In this document: positions 21,668 through 33,072 of the stretch, in pieces
Layout of the letters: each line of letters starts with the position of its first letter
How positions within the stretch are numbered: the stretch's first letter is position 1
DNA from: Sporobolomyces roseus
Lineage: Eukaryota > Basidiomycota > Microbotryomycetes > Sporidiobolales > Sporidiobolaceae
NCBI GenBank assembly: GCA_016617785.1
Contig: JADILM010000008.1
Span: forward strand, 1,178,001-1,242,000
Direction of reading: 5' to 3'
Length of the DNA stretch: 64,000 nt
Program-made: the position numbers and the translations under genes
The notes under the pieces: generated by a model
Databases searched by the model: none
Seen by the model: the letters and a program-made list of their open reading frames with translations, nothing else
Told to the model about the DNA's origin: nothing

Positions 21668-23970
21668 ATGGCACCTCGCGCCTCAACTTCCAGAGCGATC
21701 CCTCCTCGAATTGCAACTACTATTTCGACTCCAACTTCCTCTCAAAGACCATCTCGCAAAGGGAAAGAACGTGCAATCTATACTCCTCCTTCTTACTCGT
21801 TCGACGAACCAGAACAAGGTCTCTACCAACCCCGAAGTGGACAGGTAAAGAAACGAACGAGGAAATTATCAGAGAGGGGGAAATCGACAAAGAGGAAGAG
21901 TAATGGAGGTGTATTGGGATCGGAGACGAGGGGTATAGATACAGGACAAGATACGGGAGGATCAGAGAAGGACCAACCGAAAAAGAAACGTCGCAAACGA
22001 GAATTACACCCAAAATCAACCGACCTCGACTCACTCAACCCTTCTTCCCAACCCGATTTGACGCCCAACCCGAAAGGGAACCCTACGAAGACGAAGGCGA
22101 AGAAAAGTGTTCGACTCGACGTACCTTTCAATACGACTACGACTTCGAGCGAAGGAGAATTCGGACCGGGAGACAACGATACCTACGTCGATTCGGATCA
22201 AGACGCAATTCCTTCCCTTCCTCATCTCTCCCCGAAACGATCGAGATCTAGGAGACTACGCAGTGCTGGATCAGTGGGAGAAGATCAACCTTTGTCTTCG
22301 GAGGAGGAGCTACTTGATCCTTCGGCACTCGACGATTTACTAGATTACTCGAACCCTCACAACTTACCTCTCGACCCGAAGCAAAGACGGTCAAAGAAGT
22401 ATTGGAGGAGCTTGGAATTTGGAGTGTACCGAAGTGCGTTATGGGATTCAGCGCGAGAGGAGAATGATTTAGGAAGATTAGTGTTTGATTGGGAAGGATT
22501 GGTTTCATTGAGGCGTAAGGAGGAGATGGAGCGGGAGGCGGATAAGGGAGAGGAGGCGGATATCGAAGAGGAGCAGAAGAAACAAGAGGGACCGAAGAAG
22601 AGGGGACCGAAACCCAAGCCGAAATTACCGAAGATTGATCGAGCGAGATCTATCACTGTTACACCGGTCAACAGTACGAGAAGGAGTACGAGAGCTAGGA
22701 CCAGAAGTGGGTACTCGTCAGGCGCAAACACGGGAATCGGAGAAGACGAGGATGAAGTCGACGAACAAGAATCAGACGGGGTTCAAGTAGAATTACCTTC
22801 CTCTCAAGTACTCGCTCGGGTGGCTCGCTGGCCATTACATCAAGATCATCTCCACCCGCCTACTTCTTCACAACCTCACGACCTTCCCTCTTTTCAAACC
22901 GAACTCGAATCCCTCGCATTCTCCACTCGTGCTCGTCTCAAGCGCTCTGGACTCCTTCCTGCCCCTCCACCTCGTCCTCCTCGCCCCTCTATCCGTTCAG
23001 CTTACTTCTCAACCGGTCCCTTTGCACAACCCTCCCCTTCCTCCCCTCCTCCTCCGTCATCTTCCTCTTACTCCTCCGATTCAGATTCAGAATCTCATCC
23101 ACTCCCTCCCTCATTCTTCTCAATCCCATCAACCATCTCCCGAGTTTTGTTGAGGTTACTCGACTTCGTACAGAAGGAGCCTTTGCCCAGTATGGATATT
23201 TGGAGTGTCTCTAAACGGGAGGAAGTGATGAAGATTGAAGAGATCGAGAGGAAAGAGAAGGGGGAGAAAGAGAGGAGGAGGCCGGGTTGGAGGGAGGTAT
23301 TGGAGGTTGTTAAGGAAGACGAGGGAGTTCCGAGGAGGTACGTTTTCGAGGCTTCACCTTAGCTACTCCCGACGACGAGCTAACGAGATGCGCTTGTACG
23401 CACAGTGTCGTCGAGAGACTCGAGGAGCAATTGATGGAGATGTATGGTCAATCTGAGAACGCTGAGGAACTCGAACGTTCGTCTCTTTTCTCTCGCTCTC
23501 TCACGTTTCTTGACCGCTCTCGCACTGACTGATCCTCACGATGCTCCTAATCAGCTATCGCAATGCCTCAAGTCGGTGGTGATCCCGTCTTTCCCGTCTT
23601 TCCAGAAAAGAAGAAGAAATTTCGAAAGAGGAATCTGAAGGAGAAATCGAAAGCTATCGTCAGCGATGAGGATGAGGAGGATGGGAGGGATGGGAGGGAT
23701 GAGAATGATGAGCAACAAACGAGAGGTGAAAGGTAAGCTCGAAGTTTACTGAGAATGTTTTCTGACGAAATGTCGACGGGAGGAGACTGAAAACGTTCTT
23801 GTTGCACTTCTTCCTACAGCTCAGCTTCTGCTACTCAATCACGAACGCAACCTACTCTTCGAGCATCGATAGAAGTGAATGAGGACACGCCGCAATTGAC
23901 GAGCGAAGGAGAGCAAGACGTTTCGATGACTTTTCGAGAAGAACTTCCGACACCTCCCGCTCACCTTTGA
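21668..23970 (+). CDS. Large basic, low-complexity nuclear protein of unknown function
   Basis: Four exons (21668-23337, 23406-23476, 23555-23732, 23820-23970) give 689 residues. The first third is Lys/Arg/Ser-rich with several nuclear-localisation-like clusters (KKKRRKREL, RGPKPKPKLPK). A more ordered part begins at about residue 235 (PKQRRSKKYWRSLEFGVYRSALWDSARE). Another follows around WPLHQDHLHPP and STRARLKRSGLL. It ends in acidic and Lys-rich stretches. The start MAPRASTSRAIPPR is the first ATG consistent with the frame. It starts 121 bp from the divergent uL1m start. The WPL... block made me think of Rrn9-type RNA polymerase I factors, but that is only a weak resemblance. Confidence 0.65.
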
Positions 23971-24789
23971 CGAAATCAACGATAACATCATGTAGTACAG
24001 GCCAACAACGAATGGTTGAAATGATGAATCGCTTTCGACCGTTTAGCGGTTTTATCCGACTTGTCGATTCGTGAGGGAAAAGAGTTCGGCTCCAGACTTA
24101 CGCAATACAATCCAATCTATTGCTGACAATTTCTAGTAGTTACTACTTGACTCACCCAAAGATCAGTCAACGTCGTCAACGAGTGCGTACGGCTTTGACC
24201 GAACGTCGTGCTGTGTAGACGTTGCGAAACTCGCTTTTTGAAGGACGAACCCTCGATTTCTTGACGATTTCTAGAGAGATTCGCAGTCTGCGCGTCGACG
24301 GGGTACTGTCAAGCGGTGCCGCTTGTCGCGAAGAGTAGCAGTGATCAAGTTTGCGATGTTGCGAAGTCGAAATTCGCGAGGAATTCCCGAGAATATTCGA
24401 GAAGGAGAAAGAACGATTGCGCGTTCCCCTCGGAAAAAGTTCGCTGTTCTCCCTATTCAATTGTATACTGTCAAGGAGGTGTAGAGACGCGTTCAAAACA
24501 GTCGGAAACAACGTTTTGCGAGAGAAAGGGAAGAGAGAACGTGCGAGTTTATTTGACTCTTGCTGCGGGAGGCCCTTGTCGATCTTTCCCTAAGATCCCT
24601 TTGCTGACTCGTTCCTCTCTCCCTTCGCTCTTCACTTCACCTCCTCAAGTCAAAGTCACTTCTAGAGTAGCTCTTCTGCTATCTCTCTACCAGCACCAGC
24701 TTAATCACTGGTCGCTCTTCCTCCTCTCCTTTGGGATTCATCGCCTCCACCCATCTCTCGATTCAAACAAACAAGTCACTTCAAAAGGG
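23971..24789. other. Intergenic region with AT/CGA-rich promoter-like DNA
   Basis: This is about 820 bp upstream of the Ser-rich gene. It contains one exact TTGCGAAA (24222-24229) and near-matches at about 24358 and 24513. It also holds pyrimidine-rich leader-like DNA from 24600 on. The open frames here lack any sign of coding use. Confidence 0.5.
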
Positions 24790-25754
24790 ATGTCTGTTTA
24801 CACTTCGATGAACGGGAAACAATGTAGGTCACACCACTCTCTCTCTCTAAGCTAGCTGGTCACCCTTTCCTGCACCTTCATCCCCCACTTCATGCCTTGA
24901 CCGGAAACCCAGACTCTCATTAAACTCTCTCTTCTTGTTCTCATTCACTGACTCTCTCGCTCTTCCCTCTCCTCCTTCTACTCTTCACCCAAATAGACAC
25001 CTCTGCGTTCCCCAGCAGCAGCAGCAGTAACAAGATGAATTACCGCTCTCCAACTTCGGCATCATCATCCTCTGGAGGTACCTCGTCCTCGTGTTCATCC
25101 TCTACCTCTTCCCTCACCATGACCCCTCTATTCTCTCGTCGAGCTTCCTATTCATCGACCGCATCAACGAGCGATTCATCAGAGGACGAACTCGAAACTC
25201 CAAACTCTTCCCCTCAACTCTTCGGTCAAGACGCGAACTCTTCTCATGGAGGAAAGGGCAAGGGCAAAGCTACTTCGATGGACCATGACGTCTTACCGTT
25301 CTCCCTTCTCGAGCTCGACGAAGAAGAAAACGCGACGACCACGGCTTCCGCTTCGGCTCGTTTCCCCATCCCCAACCTCAACCTCGTCCCCACTTCATCA
25401 AACTCATCCGAACCCACTTCCACGTCTACACCACCCACACTCGTTTACCCTCCTGGACTCCCTATCCCTCCTTCTCACTCCCTTCCTCATCCTTCTCCAA
25501 CCCCTTCTCCACTCTCACCAGAAACTTCTTCATCTCGTCCTCGTCCTCCCTCTCGTAGTCAAGAAGAGAATCAACGTGGTCGTTCGAGGTGGCCTCGTAT
25601 CCTCTGGTCTTCCGAACTCGACAACGAATCGATCAACGTTCTTCGTTCCTACCACGAACGTGTCGTTGGAGGGGACCTTCCAGTCTTGAAACCTGGAATG
25701 AGTAAGAGGGAAGTCGGAAGGTGGAGTAGAAGGATGGAGGATGCTGGCCTTTAA
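24790..25754 (+). CDS. Ser/Pro-rich hypothetical protein
   Basis: A 34-nt first exon (24790-24823, MSVYTSMNGKQ) joined to exon 2 (24997-25754) keeps frame through a run of AGC codons (PSSSSSN) into the long open frame starting MNYRSP at 25035. The intron (173 bases) is long for this window, so the internal ATG at 25035 is the alternative start. The protein is mostly Ser, Thr and Pro with an acidic Ser patch (STSDSSEDELE). The last 60 residues look ordered and conserved: RGRSRWPRILWSSELDNES, then LRSYHERVVGGDLP and MSKREVGRWSRRMEDAGL. I do not recognise the family. Its 3' flank holds CGTCGTCGTC repeats (about 25777-25792). Confidence 0.65.
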
Positions 25755-26240
25755 GCCTACTCGCATTTGTTATCCGTCGTCGTCGTCGTTAGGAAGTTTA
25801 AAAAAGGGGTTTTTTCTTCGTCGTTTCTTCTTCTTGTTCGTTTAAATCATCTGTACCTTTTCCTTCCCCCTCTCAGTCAAATCAGTACAACTTTTGTTAT
25901 TTGTTTCAACACACCACCAAAGCCCAACTCGTCATTATCGTTACCGCAAACCACCAGATCTCGTTGTCGTTCTTTCTCTTCTTTTGTTTAGTTCCCCCCT
26001 TCCTCCCTTTGTAGTCAATACCAAAACCCCCCTCAATCGTCGTTCAACATGAAAAGAATACCAAATCGTTGCAGTACCCTCACTATCCTTCTCTTTGTCG
26101 TTGCGAGAGTTTTCAAGAGTCTTTGAGAGTTTTCGACGTTTTCGGCTTCACGCTCTTCTGTCTGATCAGCTTCATGCAATGCAGGGGGATCAGCTTTACA
26201 GTAAAGAGAGTTCGTCGATCGACTAGAGAAAGGAACTCTT
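25755..26240. other. Intergenic region, no gene seen
   Basis: Nearly 500 bp of pyrimidine-rich 3' flank passes into the promoter of F-box-like paralogue 2. I see no open frame with coding character. Confidence 0.5.
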
Positions 26241-26250
26241 GAGCAAAATC

Positions 26251-26660
26251 TTGCGAAACGATTCTCTCTTCTTTACCTTTCACTTCGACAACTCAGATTC
26301 AGCTCAAATCCTCGCGTTAGACTTCAGACTACCTCAAGAGATCATCAAGCTACTCGCGAGACCCCGCACACTTCTCCTCGTCAATTCGAATCGCTTCTCC
26401 CTTGATCAGACCTCGCCCTTCCCTCCCCCGACTCGACCACTAGCAAGTAGTCACAGCACCTACGAGTATTCAGCGAGTCGTGGATAGAACCTGGGTGCTA
26501 TACAGACGCTGCTCGAGTGAGTTGTTCGGTTCTCTTTCCTCCTTCATCGCAATCTCCCTTTCTTCCCCTCTACAGCCTCGTAGCTGACACATGTACTATC
26601 GCAACAGATCAACTACAATCTTCTTCCTCTCCTCATAGCGCTCCCACCACTTTCGCACTC
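26251..26660 (+). promoter_or_regulatory. Conserved leader of F-box-like paralogue 2
   Basis: The block begins with TTGCGAAA (26251-26258) and CCTTTCACTTCGACAACTCAG. It continues with GACTTCAGACTACCTCAAGA and CTTCTCCTCGTCAATTCGAA and reaches GTGCTATACAGACGCTGCTC before a GTGAGTTG donor. The same order is found upstream of paralogues 1, 3 and 4. The open frames across it differ between copies, so the conservation is not protein-driven. GTGAGTTG with a downstream CAACAG suggests a 5'-UTR intron. Confidence 0.65.
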
Positions 26661-26670
26661 ACCTTCGACA

Positions 26671-27751
26671 ATGTCATCTTCCTCACTTCCGACTGAACTC
26701 GTTCGACAAATCATCGAGTCCGCTATTCCTTCGACCTACCACTCAACAACATATGTCGAGCGACAAACAACCCTCTGCGCACTCTGCCTCGTCTCCCACC
26801 GATTTCGTTCGATCGCCCAACCTCTCCTGTTCGAAATCGTCAGATTGTCAGATTGGGTCGAAGAGATCTCCTCGCATTTGGCCAATTTCGCAAGCGGACA
26901 GTGCGCGCGGACTCGGCAAGCGGTGATTATGGCACGAGCCCTTTCGACCGATAGAGTGGTGGAGGCTTTCCCAGATGTCACAACGCTCACTCTCAACGAT
27001 TTTCCTGAGGACGGCATCGATTTGTCCCCTCTGGCCCACCTTCGGAGTATGTTCTTCTTCTCAGTTCTCATCTGACACCACTGACGCTCTCATTTCCGTC
27101 GAAATAGAGCTTCGGAACTTGGAATTTTCGGCCACTGGATTCACATTCGACGATCAATTCCGGTTGCCGTATCTTGAATCCCTCACCATAGCAACCACGA
27201 TAGATTGTAGTGGCGTCTATGCCATCCTCAACCCCACAATACTTCCCTCTTTACGCGCTTTCGGCCTCAAAGAGCGTCGAAAAGCCGTGATCCAATTCCT
27301 CTGCAGTAGCCCGGGGGCGTTTCAGCTCCTCAAGCAACTAGATGTGTTCGTCGTCTCATCGGAGGCCCTTACGGAGGAGGCGCTCGCGATCCTTACACCG
27401 TTGATGTCCCACGTTCTCGTCCACGCAGGCATCGACTCTGGCAGGAATCGGTTCTTCTCTCGTCACATGCAACATCTACGACTGTTTACCGAGAAGCACC
27501 ATATCGCCATGCAAATACGCAAAGGAGAGGATACCGATCTCCGATCAATTTACCTCGACTCCCCTACAACCGAGTCAGACGATTGGCAGGAGCTCGATAG
27601 CCTCGCAGCGTACTGTCAGCAGCAAGACATCGAAGTGATCCGTGAGGCTCGTCCGACCAACATCTACGGCGACACTTTCATTTCGCCTGAATTCTGGAGG
27701 AGACAGAGGGAACTCAGAAAGACGGGCGCGGATCAGGTTACGAAGTCGTGA
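26671..27751 (+). CDS. F-box-like protein, paralogue 2
   Basis: Two exons (26671-27046, 27108-27751) give 339 residues. SLPTELVRQIIESAIPSTY opens the F-box-like region, followed by CLVSHRFRSIAQPLL. The C-terminal half carries the shared LRSIYLDSPTTES and ISPEFWRRQRELRK-type ending. The 61-base intron sits in the family position, just after the LRxL transition. It lies 500 bp upstream of CPL1-like B on the same strand. It is closest in arrangement to paralogue 3 but clearly diverged in the middle section. A substrate-adaptor role for an SCF ubiquitin ligase is inference from the F-box-like start. Confidence 0.8.
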
Positions 27752-28257
27752 ATGCGGTTAGGCTGCTGAGGGAAGAAGTGGGGAAGGGGGAAGAACAGCG
27801 CGAATGGACGAAAGATCGAGACGTTTCGAGTAACGATACTTCTCGCTTTTGCTACTCAACGCAAATGTGGTATCGAATCAAGGTGAGTTGATGCTGTCTT
27901 TTCTCTTCATCCTGATGCATTACTAACATCACTCGAGTGATCCAGTTCCCATGTTGCAACTTTTTCTTTTCGTATCTCCCGAAAGTTTCCCTTCTCTTCG
28001 CCCAACTTTCTACCGGCACTTCCAATCCTCCGTTTTATCACTTCACCCAGCTCCGGACGGCGGTTTGCACGCTCATCCTGCGTTCATTGACGTTCGAAGT
28101 CTGGAATTGCTTTATACCCTTCGCCTCTCAAACGGATTTCCGGTACAACGAACGTCAATCCCGTTCAACTCCCGGCAGACACTATTGTCCTCGACGTCCT
28201 CTCTACCGCTCTTGACTTCCTTCGTCTCACTTCATTACGATCAACGCTCCGCCGAAG
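27752..28257. other. Intergenic region before CPL1-like B
   Basis: These 506 bp hold the 5' flank of CPL1-like B. Open frames cross the CPL1-like start but are not conserved upstream of copy A. No gene is supported. Confidence 0.5.
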
Positions 28258-29408
28258 ATGCGCTTCGCTTCGAACGTTTGGCTTATTACAGGCTTCGTAT
28301 CATTCACTCTGATCTGCAACACCGCCTGGGCCGTAAGCTGTCAAAGAGACATCATTGGTGCCGGAGGCGAAGTCACGGGTTCCGTCACCGACAGCTCCTT
28401 GTGTACTGATGGGTGAGCACCTTCTTTCGCTTATTACTCTACCTCTGTTCACTTTCCCCCTTGAGCTTATCTATCCAACTTCCGCTCTCAGGGCATATTG
28501 TGACGAGTCTACACGACAATGTATCGAGCCTTTTGCAACAGGATACCCTTGTTCGACCAGTGATGATTGCACCTTCTATTGCGGTGAGTCGTAACCCATT
28601 AGCGTCTAACTTTCGCTGAGAAGTAGTGATACCGTTTTAAGCACAGGCTTCAACTCGAACGGAATGAAAGTTTGTGGAGCTGATGGTGAGTTCCCAAACA
28701 TTCCGATTTCGATCCCCCTTTCTATATGAGCCTCACTTAGAGTACAGATCTCTCCAGGTACCCGGTGCACATACATAGAGTTCGACAATGATGGTCAGTA
28801 CGTAATTCCAGATGATACAGCTTGCGTCTTCGGGTGAGTTTTGCATCTCTATCAATCAGCTGCGAGCCGGCTTGTCCCCATCCGCTGACTCTTCTCGAAC
28901 TAATTATCCCCGAGTAGAAACTGTGATACTGCTTCCGGCAACTGCGCGCAACGACCTCCTCCTCAAGGCCCTTCAGGACGAGCTCGTCAGCGTCGCAATC
29001 AAGTCGCTTTCGCCAAATCGCAGTGCCCTTCTCGACAAACGGCATGTAGTCTCATTGGCTCTTACGGATATGAGTGCATTGATACGATGGTACGCCTTCA
29101 TATTACTCGTGCTGTCGACCGAGTTCAAGCTGACTCTCTCGTTCTCTCGTTTTCTCGCTCCCGCAGTCGAATATCGAACGATGCGGAAGCTGTGATGGAA
29201 CGGATTGTACTGAACTACCTGGAGTCGATCGAGTCAACTGCTCGAAGGGATCATGCGTCATTCTGTTAGTCTCGCTCTTCTTTCGCTCGTTCGATGATTT
29301 CCCTTGCAAGCGCGCACTGACTTGACTCTCGCTCACTATAGGTCTTGTGTCGATGGGCATCAATATGATAAGACCAACAAGACATGCATGCTGGCGCAGG
29401 AGGAGTGA
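28258..29408 (+). CDS. Secreted CPL1-like domain protein B, cysteine-rich, 7 exons
   Basis: Seven exons (28258-28412, 28492-28583, 28647-28685, 28758-28833, 28918-29089, 29167-29264, 29342-29408) give 232 residues. A signal peptide (MRFASNVWLITGFVSFTLIC) is followed by cysteine modules. A basic site, GRARQRRNQ, precedes a CPL1-like domain: CPSRQTACSLIGSYGYECID, CGSCDGTDCTELPGVDRVNC, SCVDGHQYDKTNKTC, ending LAQEE. Each exon has a counterpart in copy A (13420-15278) with the same phase, but copy A has about five more N-terminal exons. Nucleotide similarity continues past the stop codon into the 3' flank, so the duplication is recent on the scale of this window. It is followed by F-box-like 3, as copy A is followed by F-box-like 1. 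Confidence 0.87.
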
Positions 29409-30159
29409 ACGATTGAAGGACTTGAGGGCTGCAGTTTCGAAGATTGAATTCTCGTTTCATCCGGTTCTTTACTCAGGGAGGTCGTGCGGTTGCTTTCACG
29501 TTTCGTAGGTTGTATTCTTGATCATCTTTGTATCATATTGGAGTGTGCTTCTAGTCAGTCAATGTGTAAATACGATTCATTCGATCTCTGTCTTGCGAAA
29601 TCGTCGCAAAGGGCATTTTGTGAGCATTTCATGCGAATAGACCGTCGGACAGCTCGACCTACCTGTGGCGTTCGATCCGACCTCATCTCCTCCAATAAGC
29701 TAGGAGAAACTTTGACTTCTCTGAGGACAAGTTTGCGAACGAGCGAAATAAATCTCTCTTCTCCACCTTTCACTTCATCACCTCAGATTCGACTCAAATT
29801 CTCAGAGCAGACTTCAGACTACCTCAAGAAATCATCAAGCTGCTCGCAAGACTCCTCACGCTTCTCCTCGTCAATTCGAATCGCTTCCCCTCTTCATCAA
29901 AGATCCCCCTCTCCTACCTCAACACGAACGCTAGCAAGTCATTACAGCATCTGGGAGTATTCAGAGACCAGTAAATAGAACCTAGGTGCTATACAGACTT
30001 TGCTCGAGTGAGTTGTTTGGTTCTCATCCTTCATCTCGATCGCCCTTCTCGACTTTCACAGACCGACAGCTGACACAGATACTATCGCTATAGATCAAGT
30101 ACATTCCCATCTCTCTTCCGTTACCGATCCCTCAATCCTCCCTTTCCCCTCCCTCGACG
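29409..30159 (+). promoter_or_regulatory. Duplicated 3' flank and conserved leader of F-box-like paralogue 3
   Basis: The first 90 bp match the 3' flank of CPL1-like A (GACTTGAGGGCTGCAGTTTC; GATTGAATTCTCGTTTCAT). TTGCGAAA occurs at 29593-29600. From about 29750 the leader shared with paralogues 1, 2 and 4 begins (CTTTCACTTCATCACCTCAG and so on), ending with a GTGAGTTG donor near 30007. No conserved protein frame is present. Confidence 0.65.
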
Positions 30160-31265
30160 ATGTCCTTCTCCTCGCTTCCGACTGAACTCGTTCGCCAAAT
30201 CATTGAATCTACTGTACCCTCTACCTGCCATTCGACCACCTACAGAGATCGACGAACGACTCTTCGCTCCCTGTGCCTCGTCTCGCGTCAATTCTGTTCG
30301 ATTGCTCAACCACTGCTTTTCGAAATCATTTGGATCAAGTCGCTCAAGGAAGTCGACGACACCTTCGAGGCTCTCGATACTCAACAGGGATGTCGAAACA
30401 TGATGCAGACAGTGATCTACGATGTGGGAAATGAACCTGCGTTAGAGGGCTTAAAGAGAATCGCTACCTGCTGTCTTGGTCTCGTCAACCTTTGTACCGA
30501 TCTGACGATGGAGACAAAGCTTGACTTTGGTATAATTCAATCTTTCGAAAGTACGTCGAACATGTCTTCTAGCAGGCCCACCGACAAGCTGATCCTTCCC
30601 CTCCTGTTGTAGACCTTCGAAGCTTGCAAGTTGGCTGCGACATTATCGTATCGGATTCGCCAATCGTACTTCCTCAACTCGAATTACTCGCTTTTGAAGG
30701 AGTCGTCACCGATGCGGTTATCAGAATCCTTCAACCTGCCGCTCTTCCCTCTTTGCGGCATCTCGCCATCGTTTTCTTGGGCGTTGATCCTTTCGCTCAC
30801 CCCACGATGGAGTGCTTGACCGACCTGATCCCACAACTGCATTCCATCTTCGTCGACGTGCTCGCTTACAATCACGCTCGAAATCGTCTCGTTCTACCGC
30901 TCGAGCGTACGCTTTTCATGGTCAACAGCGAGCATTTTCCGAACGTCGAGCGATTCCAAGACATCTACCATCTTCAAATCAGTAAAACCCACGATTATTC
31001 TTATCTCCTCCCGCTTATGGCGTCTCACATCAAAACCAACGGCATCGTTCGTCTCAAATCCATCTTTCTCGACAGCTCCTTAGATCCCGCAGCTTCACCA
31101 ACAGCCAAAGACACCGCTTTATCTGAAGGGCTTCTCGAAGTTTGTAGCAGGAAGGGAATTGCGATTGTCTATGAGAAGCAAAAAAACTGGTGGATAGATC
31201 CCTGGATTTCGGAGGAGTTCTGTAGAAGGCAGAAGGAGCTCAGGCAGAACGATGGACGAAGCTGA
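30160..31265 (+). CDS. F-box-like protein, paralogue 3
   Basis: Two exons (30160-30550, 30613-31265) give 347 residues. It opens with SLPTELVRQIIESTVPSTC and LCLVSRQFCSIAQPLLFEII. Exon 2 starts NLRSLQVGCDIIVSDSP, almost the same as paralogue 1 (NLRSLQLACDNIVLDSP). The C-terminus (LKSIFLDSSLDPAASPTAKD and ISEEFCRRQKELRQ) also matches paralogue 1 best. It is therefore the partner of paralogue 1 in the inverted segmental duplication. The intron is 62 bases. As for the other copies, function as an SCF adaptor is inferred. Confidence 0.82.
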
Positions 31266-31476
31266 ATTGATGAGGACGCAGAGCGAAAGTGGATGAGAAC
31301 AGAGGGAAGTAGGAATCAGAGTGCTTGGTGAAGACCGCTTGAATGAAACACTTGACGACGTTGGCTTTACCTTTCGTTGTCGGACCGCTTGAGCGAGATT
31401 CTTCAAACGAGACGTCAATTGCAATCGTACTCAGCCCGAGTATGCGACATTCATCACTACGATTAGCTTCAGTCCC

Positions 31477-32914
31477 TCAACGACATTGTCCCATCTTATG
31501 AAGTTTCCAGCTAGCTTTTTGACAGGATTGCGAGCAGTACAGAACGCTGCGACACGCTGAGCCTGAGTACGGAGAGAAGTAGTCAGCTATCATATCAAAG
31601 GTACTATCGAGAGAGACAGGCTTACAAGCTTTGAGTTGAGTAGGTGCGAAGAAACGATCGCAGCCGTCGCATTTCTTTTCGAGAGGTGATTGACCGAGAT
31701 TGACGCCGAACTAGTTCAACTGAATATCTGTAGGGTCGACAGCTGCATCAGGTACGAGTACCTGAGCCTTGGCTTTGTTGCCGGGAGTTACGAACTCGCA
31801 GACACTCATGTAGGTGTCGAGAGCAGCGAGATCCTTTTCCGTCAAACATTTCTTGACCATGTCGGGAGTGAGGTGGAAAAGAGGAGGAGCGTCGTCCTGA
31901 GCAGGTTGAGTTGGAAGACTGTAATCGAAGAGCTTGGGATGCAATTTGCGATAGTCGGTCGTGATGTAGGTCGCTCGAACCCTATAAAGCTAAACGTGAG
32001 TTCAATGTCGCGACACCTCGTCATTCATGAGCGTGCCATTCGCGAGAGGAAGATAGTGAAGGAGAGCGAGGAAGCGATGAGCTTGAGAGAGGAGACGGGC
32101 TTCGTAGTCTCTGCGAGGAAAAGGTCGAATCGTTCATACAGCTAGAACACAGAAACCTGAACTAGAGCTTACTCATAGTATCGTTCTTTCCCATCGGCTG
32201 GAAACGGTGGAACGTCAGCGGTGGTAAAGGTCGAAACGAGGCAAAGAAAAACTTACCACTTTCTCTCGGACCACACAAATTAACGGTCACGAATTGCTTG
32301 TTTGACTGGTGAGCAAATACAAGCTCCCCCATATCTGCCCTAGTCTGCGCATGTCCTTTGTAGAGCTACCACATTGCGTGAAAACATGATTAAAGACACG
32401 CATTTCCAAACGAGCGAAAAGTGAACTCACCTCAATTCATGAGGATCGGAGTCCAATGCTGCCAAACGTACTCGTCCGAATTGTAGCCATCTTCGTCGGA
32501 ATGAAGATCGCGATCGTACTTGTTCTTGAAGACTTTGATGACAGCTTCGAGGCGTTTCTTGAGCTCGATCGGAAGATTGGGCGTTTTCTTGTCGGGTTTC
32601 TCTAGCTCTCGTTCGACGCTCAAATTGTACCAATGCTCGGTATGGATCCTATTGATTCGACGATGTGAGTCAGACGAAGTCGAAGTAGAGGGGAAGAAGT
32701 GAAAAGGAAGAACTCACAAGAGCTGAAGAAGTCTGCGCGTAGCGTTAGGTTCGTTGTACCAGATACTGTTGAGTCTGTGGTTATAGTTCGGTCCAATCGA
32801 CATGATCTCACCACCGTACGCCTTGTCCATCGCCTTGAACACTGCTTTCATTCTAGGATCTAGTCCTTCCGGATCATTCGAGGAGTCGCTATCGGAATCT
32901 GAAGTGGTTGACAT
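31477..32914 (-). pseudogene. MYND zinc-finger protein, possibly disabled
   Basis: The start MSTTSDSDSDSSNDPEG (32914) opens a gene whose last exons encode a MYND finger: CDGCDRFFAP...C-SAC-RSVLYC-SQSC-QKASWKLH-KMGQC, ending at 31477. MYND fingers bind proline-rich partners. Three junctions are abnormal. (1) The second exon runs into TGA (AATTGA) just before a good GTGAGT donor, and the next exon is off by one base. (2) A 27-base in-frame segment at about 31981-32007 (GTGTCG...TTTAG) holds two stops. (3) A TAG at about 31711 lies between the coding block and the finger; here a normal-looking 51-base GT-AG intron (about 31711-31761) could remove it. Reading through the stops looks strongly protein-like. 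It is either a recently decayed gene or one with unusual splicing. Confidence 0.6.
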
Positions 32915-33072
32915 AACTTGAAGGGCGTGTTTGAGGTGAAGAGAAAGGAAGTGAAATGAAAGAGGAAGAGAAAGGAAATCTCCTCTTCTCTCCTCGTTCT
33001 GAACCGCGGACAACTTTCCGACCGACGACGACGACAGCAAAACTTTGGTGCTTACAACAAAGTCAGAGAAAG

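Noticed and set aside
24316..24855. 180-codon plus-strand frame as a gene
   Set aside because: Its composition is random and it has no conserved look. Its end overlaps the better-supported first exon of the Ser-rich gene (24790-24823).
29484..29978. Plus-strand frame in the leader of F-box-like 3 as an upstream protein
   Set aside because: The DNA is conserved in the other leaders but in shifted frames with stops, so the conservation is not for a protein.
31477..32914. Stop-codon reassignment to explain stops in the MYND-finger gene
   Set aside because: TGA, TAG and TAA all end other clear genes in this window (for example CPL1-like, HD2 and AAT), so the standard code is in use.
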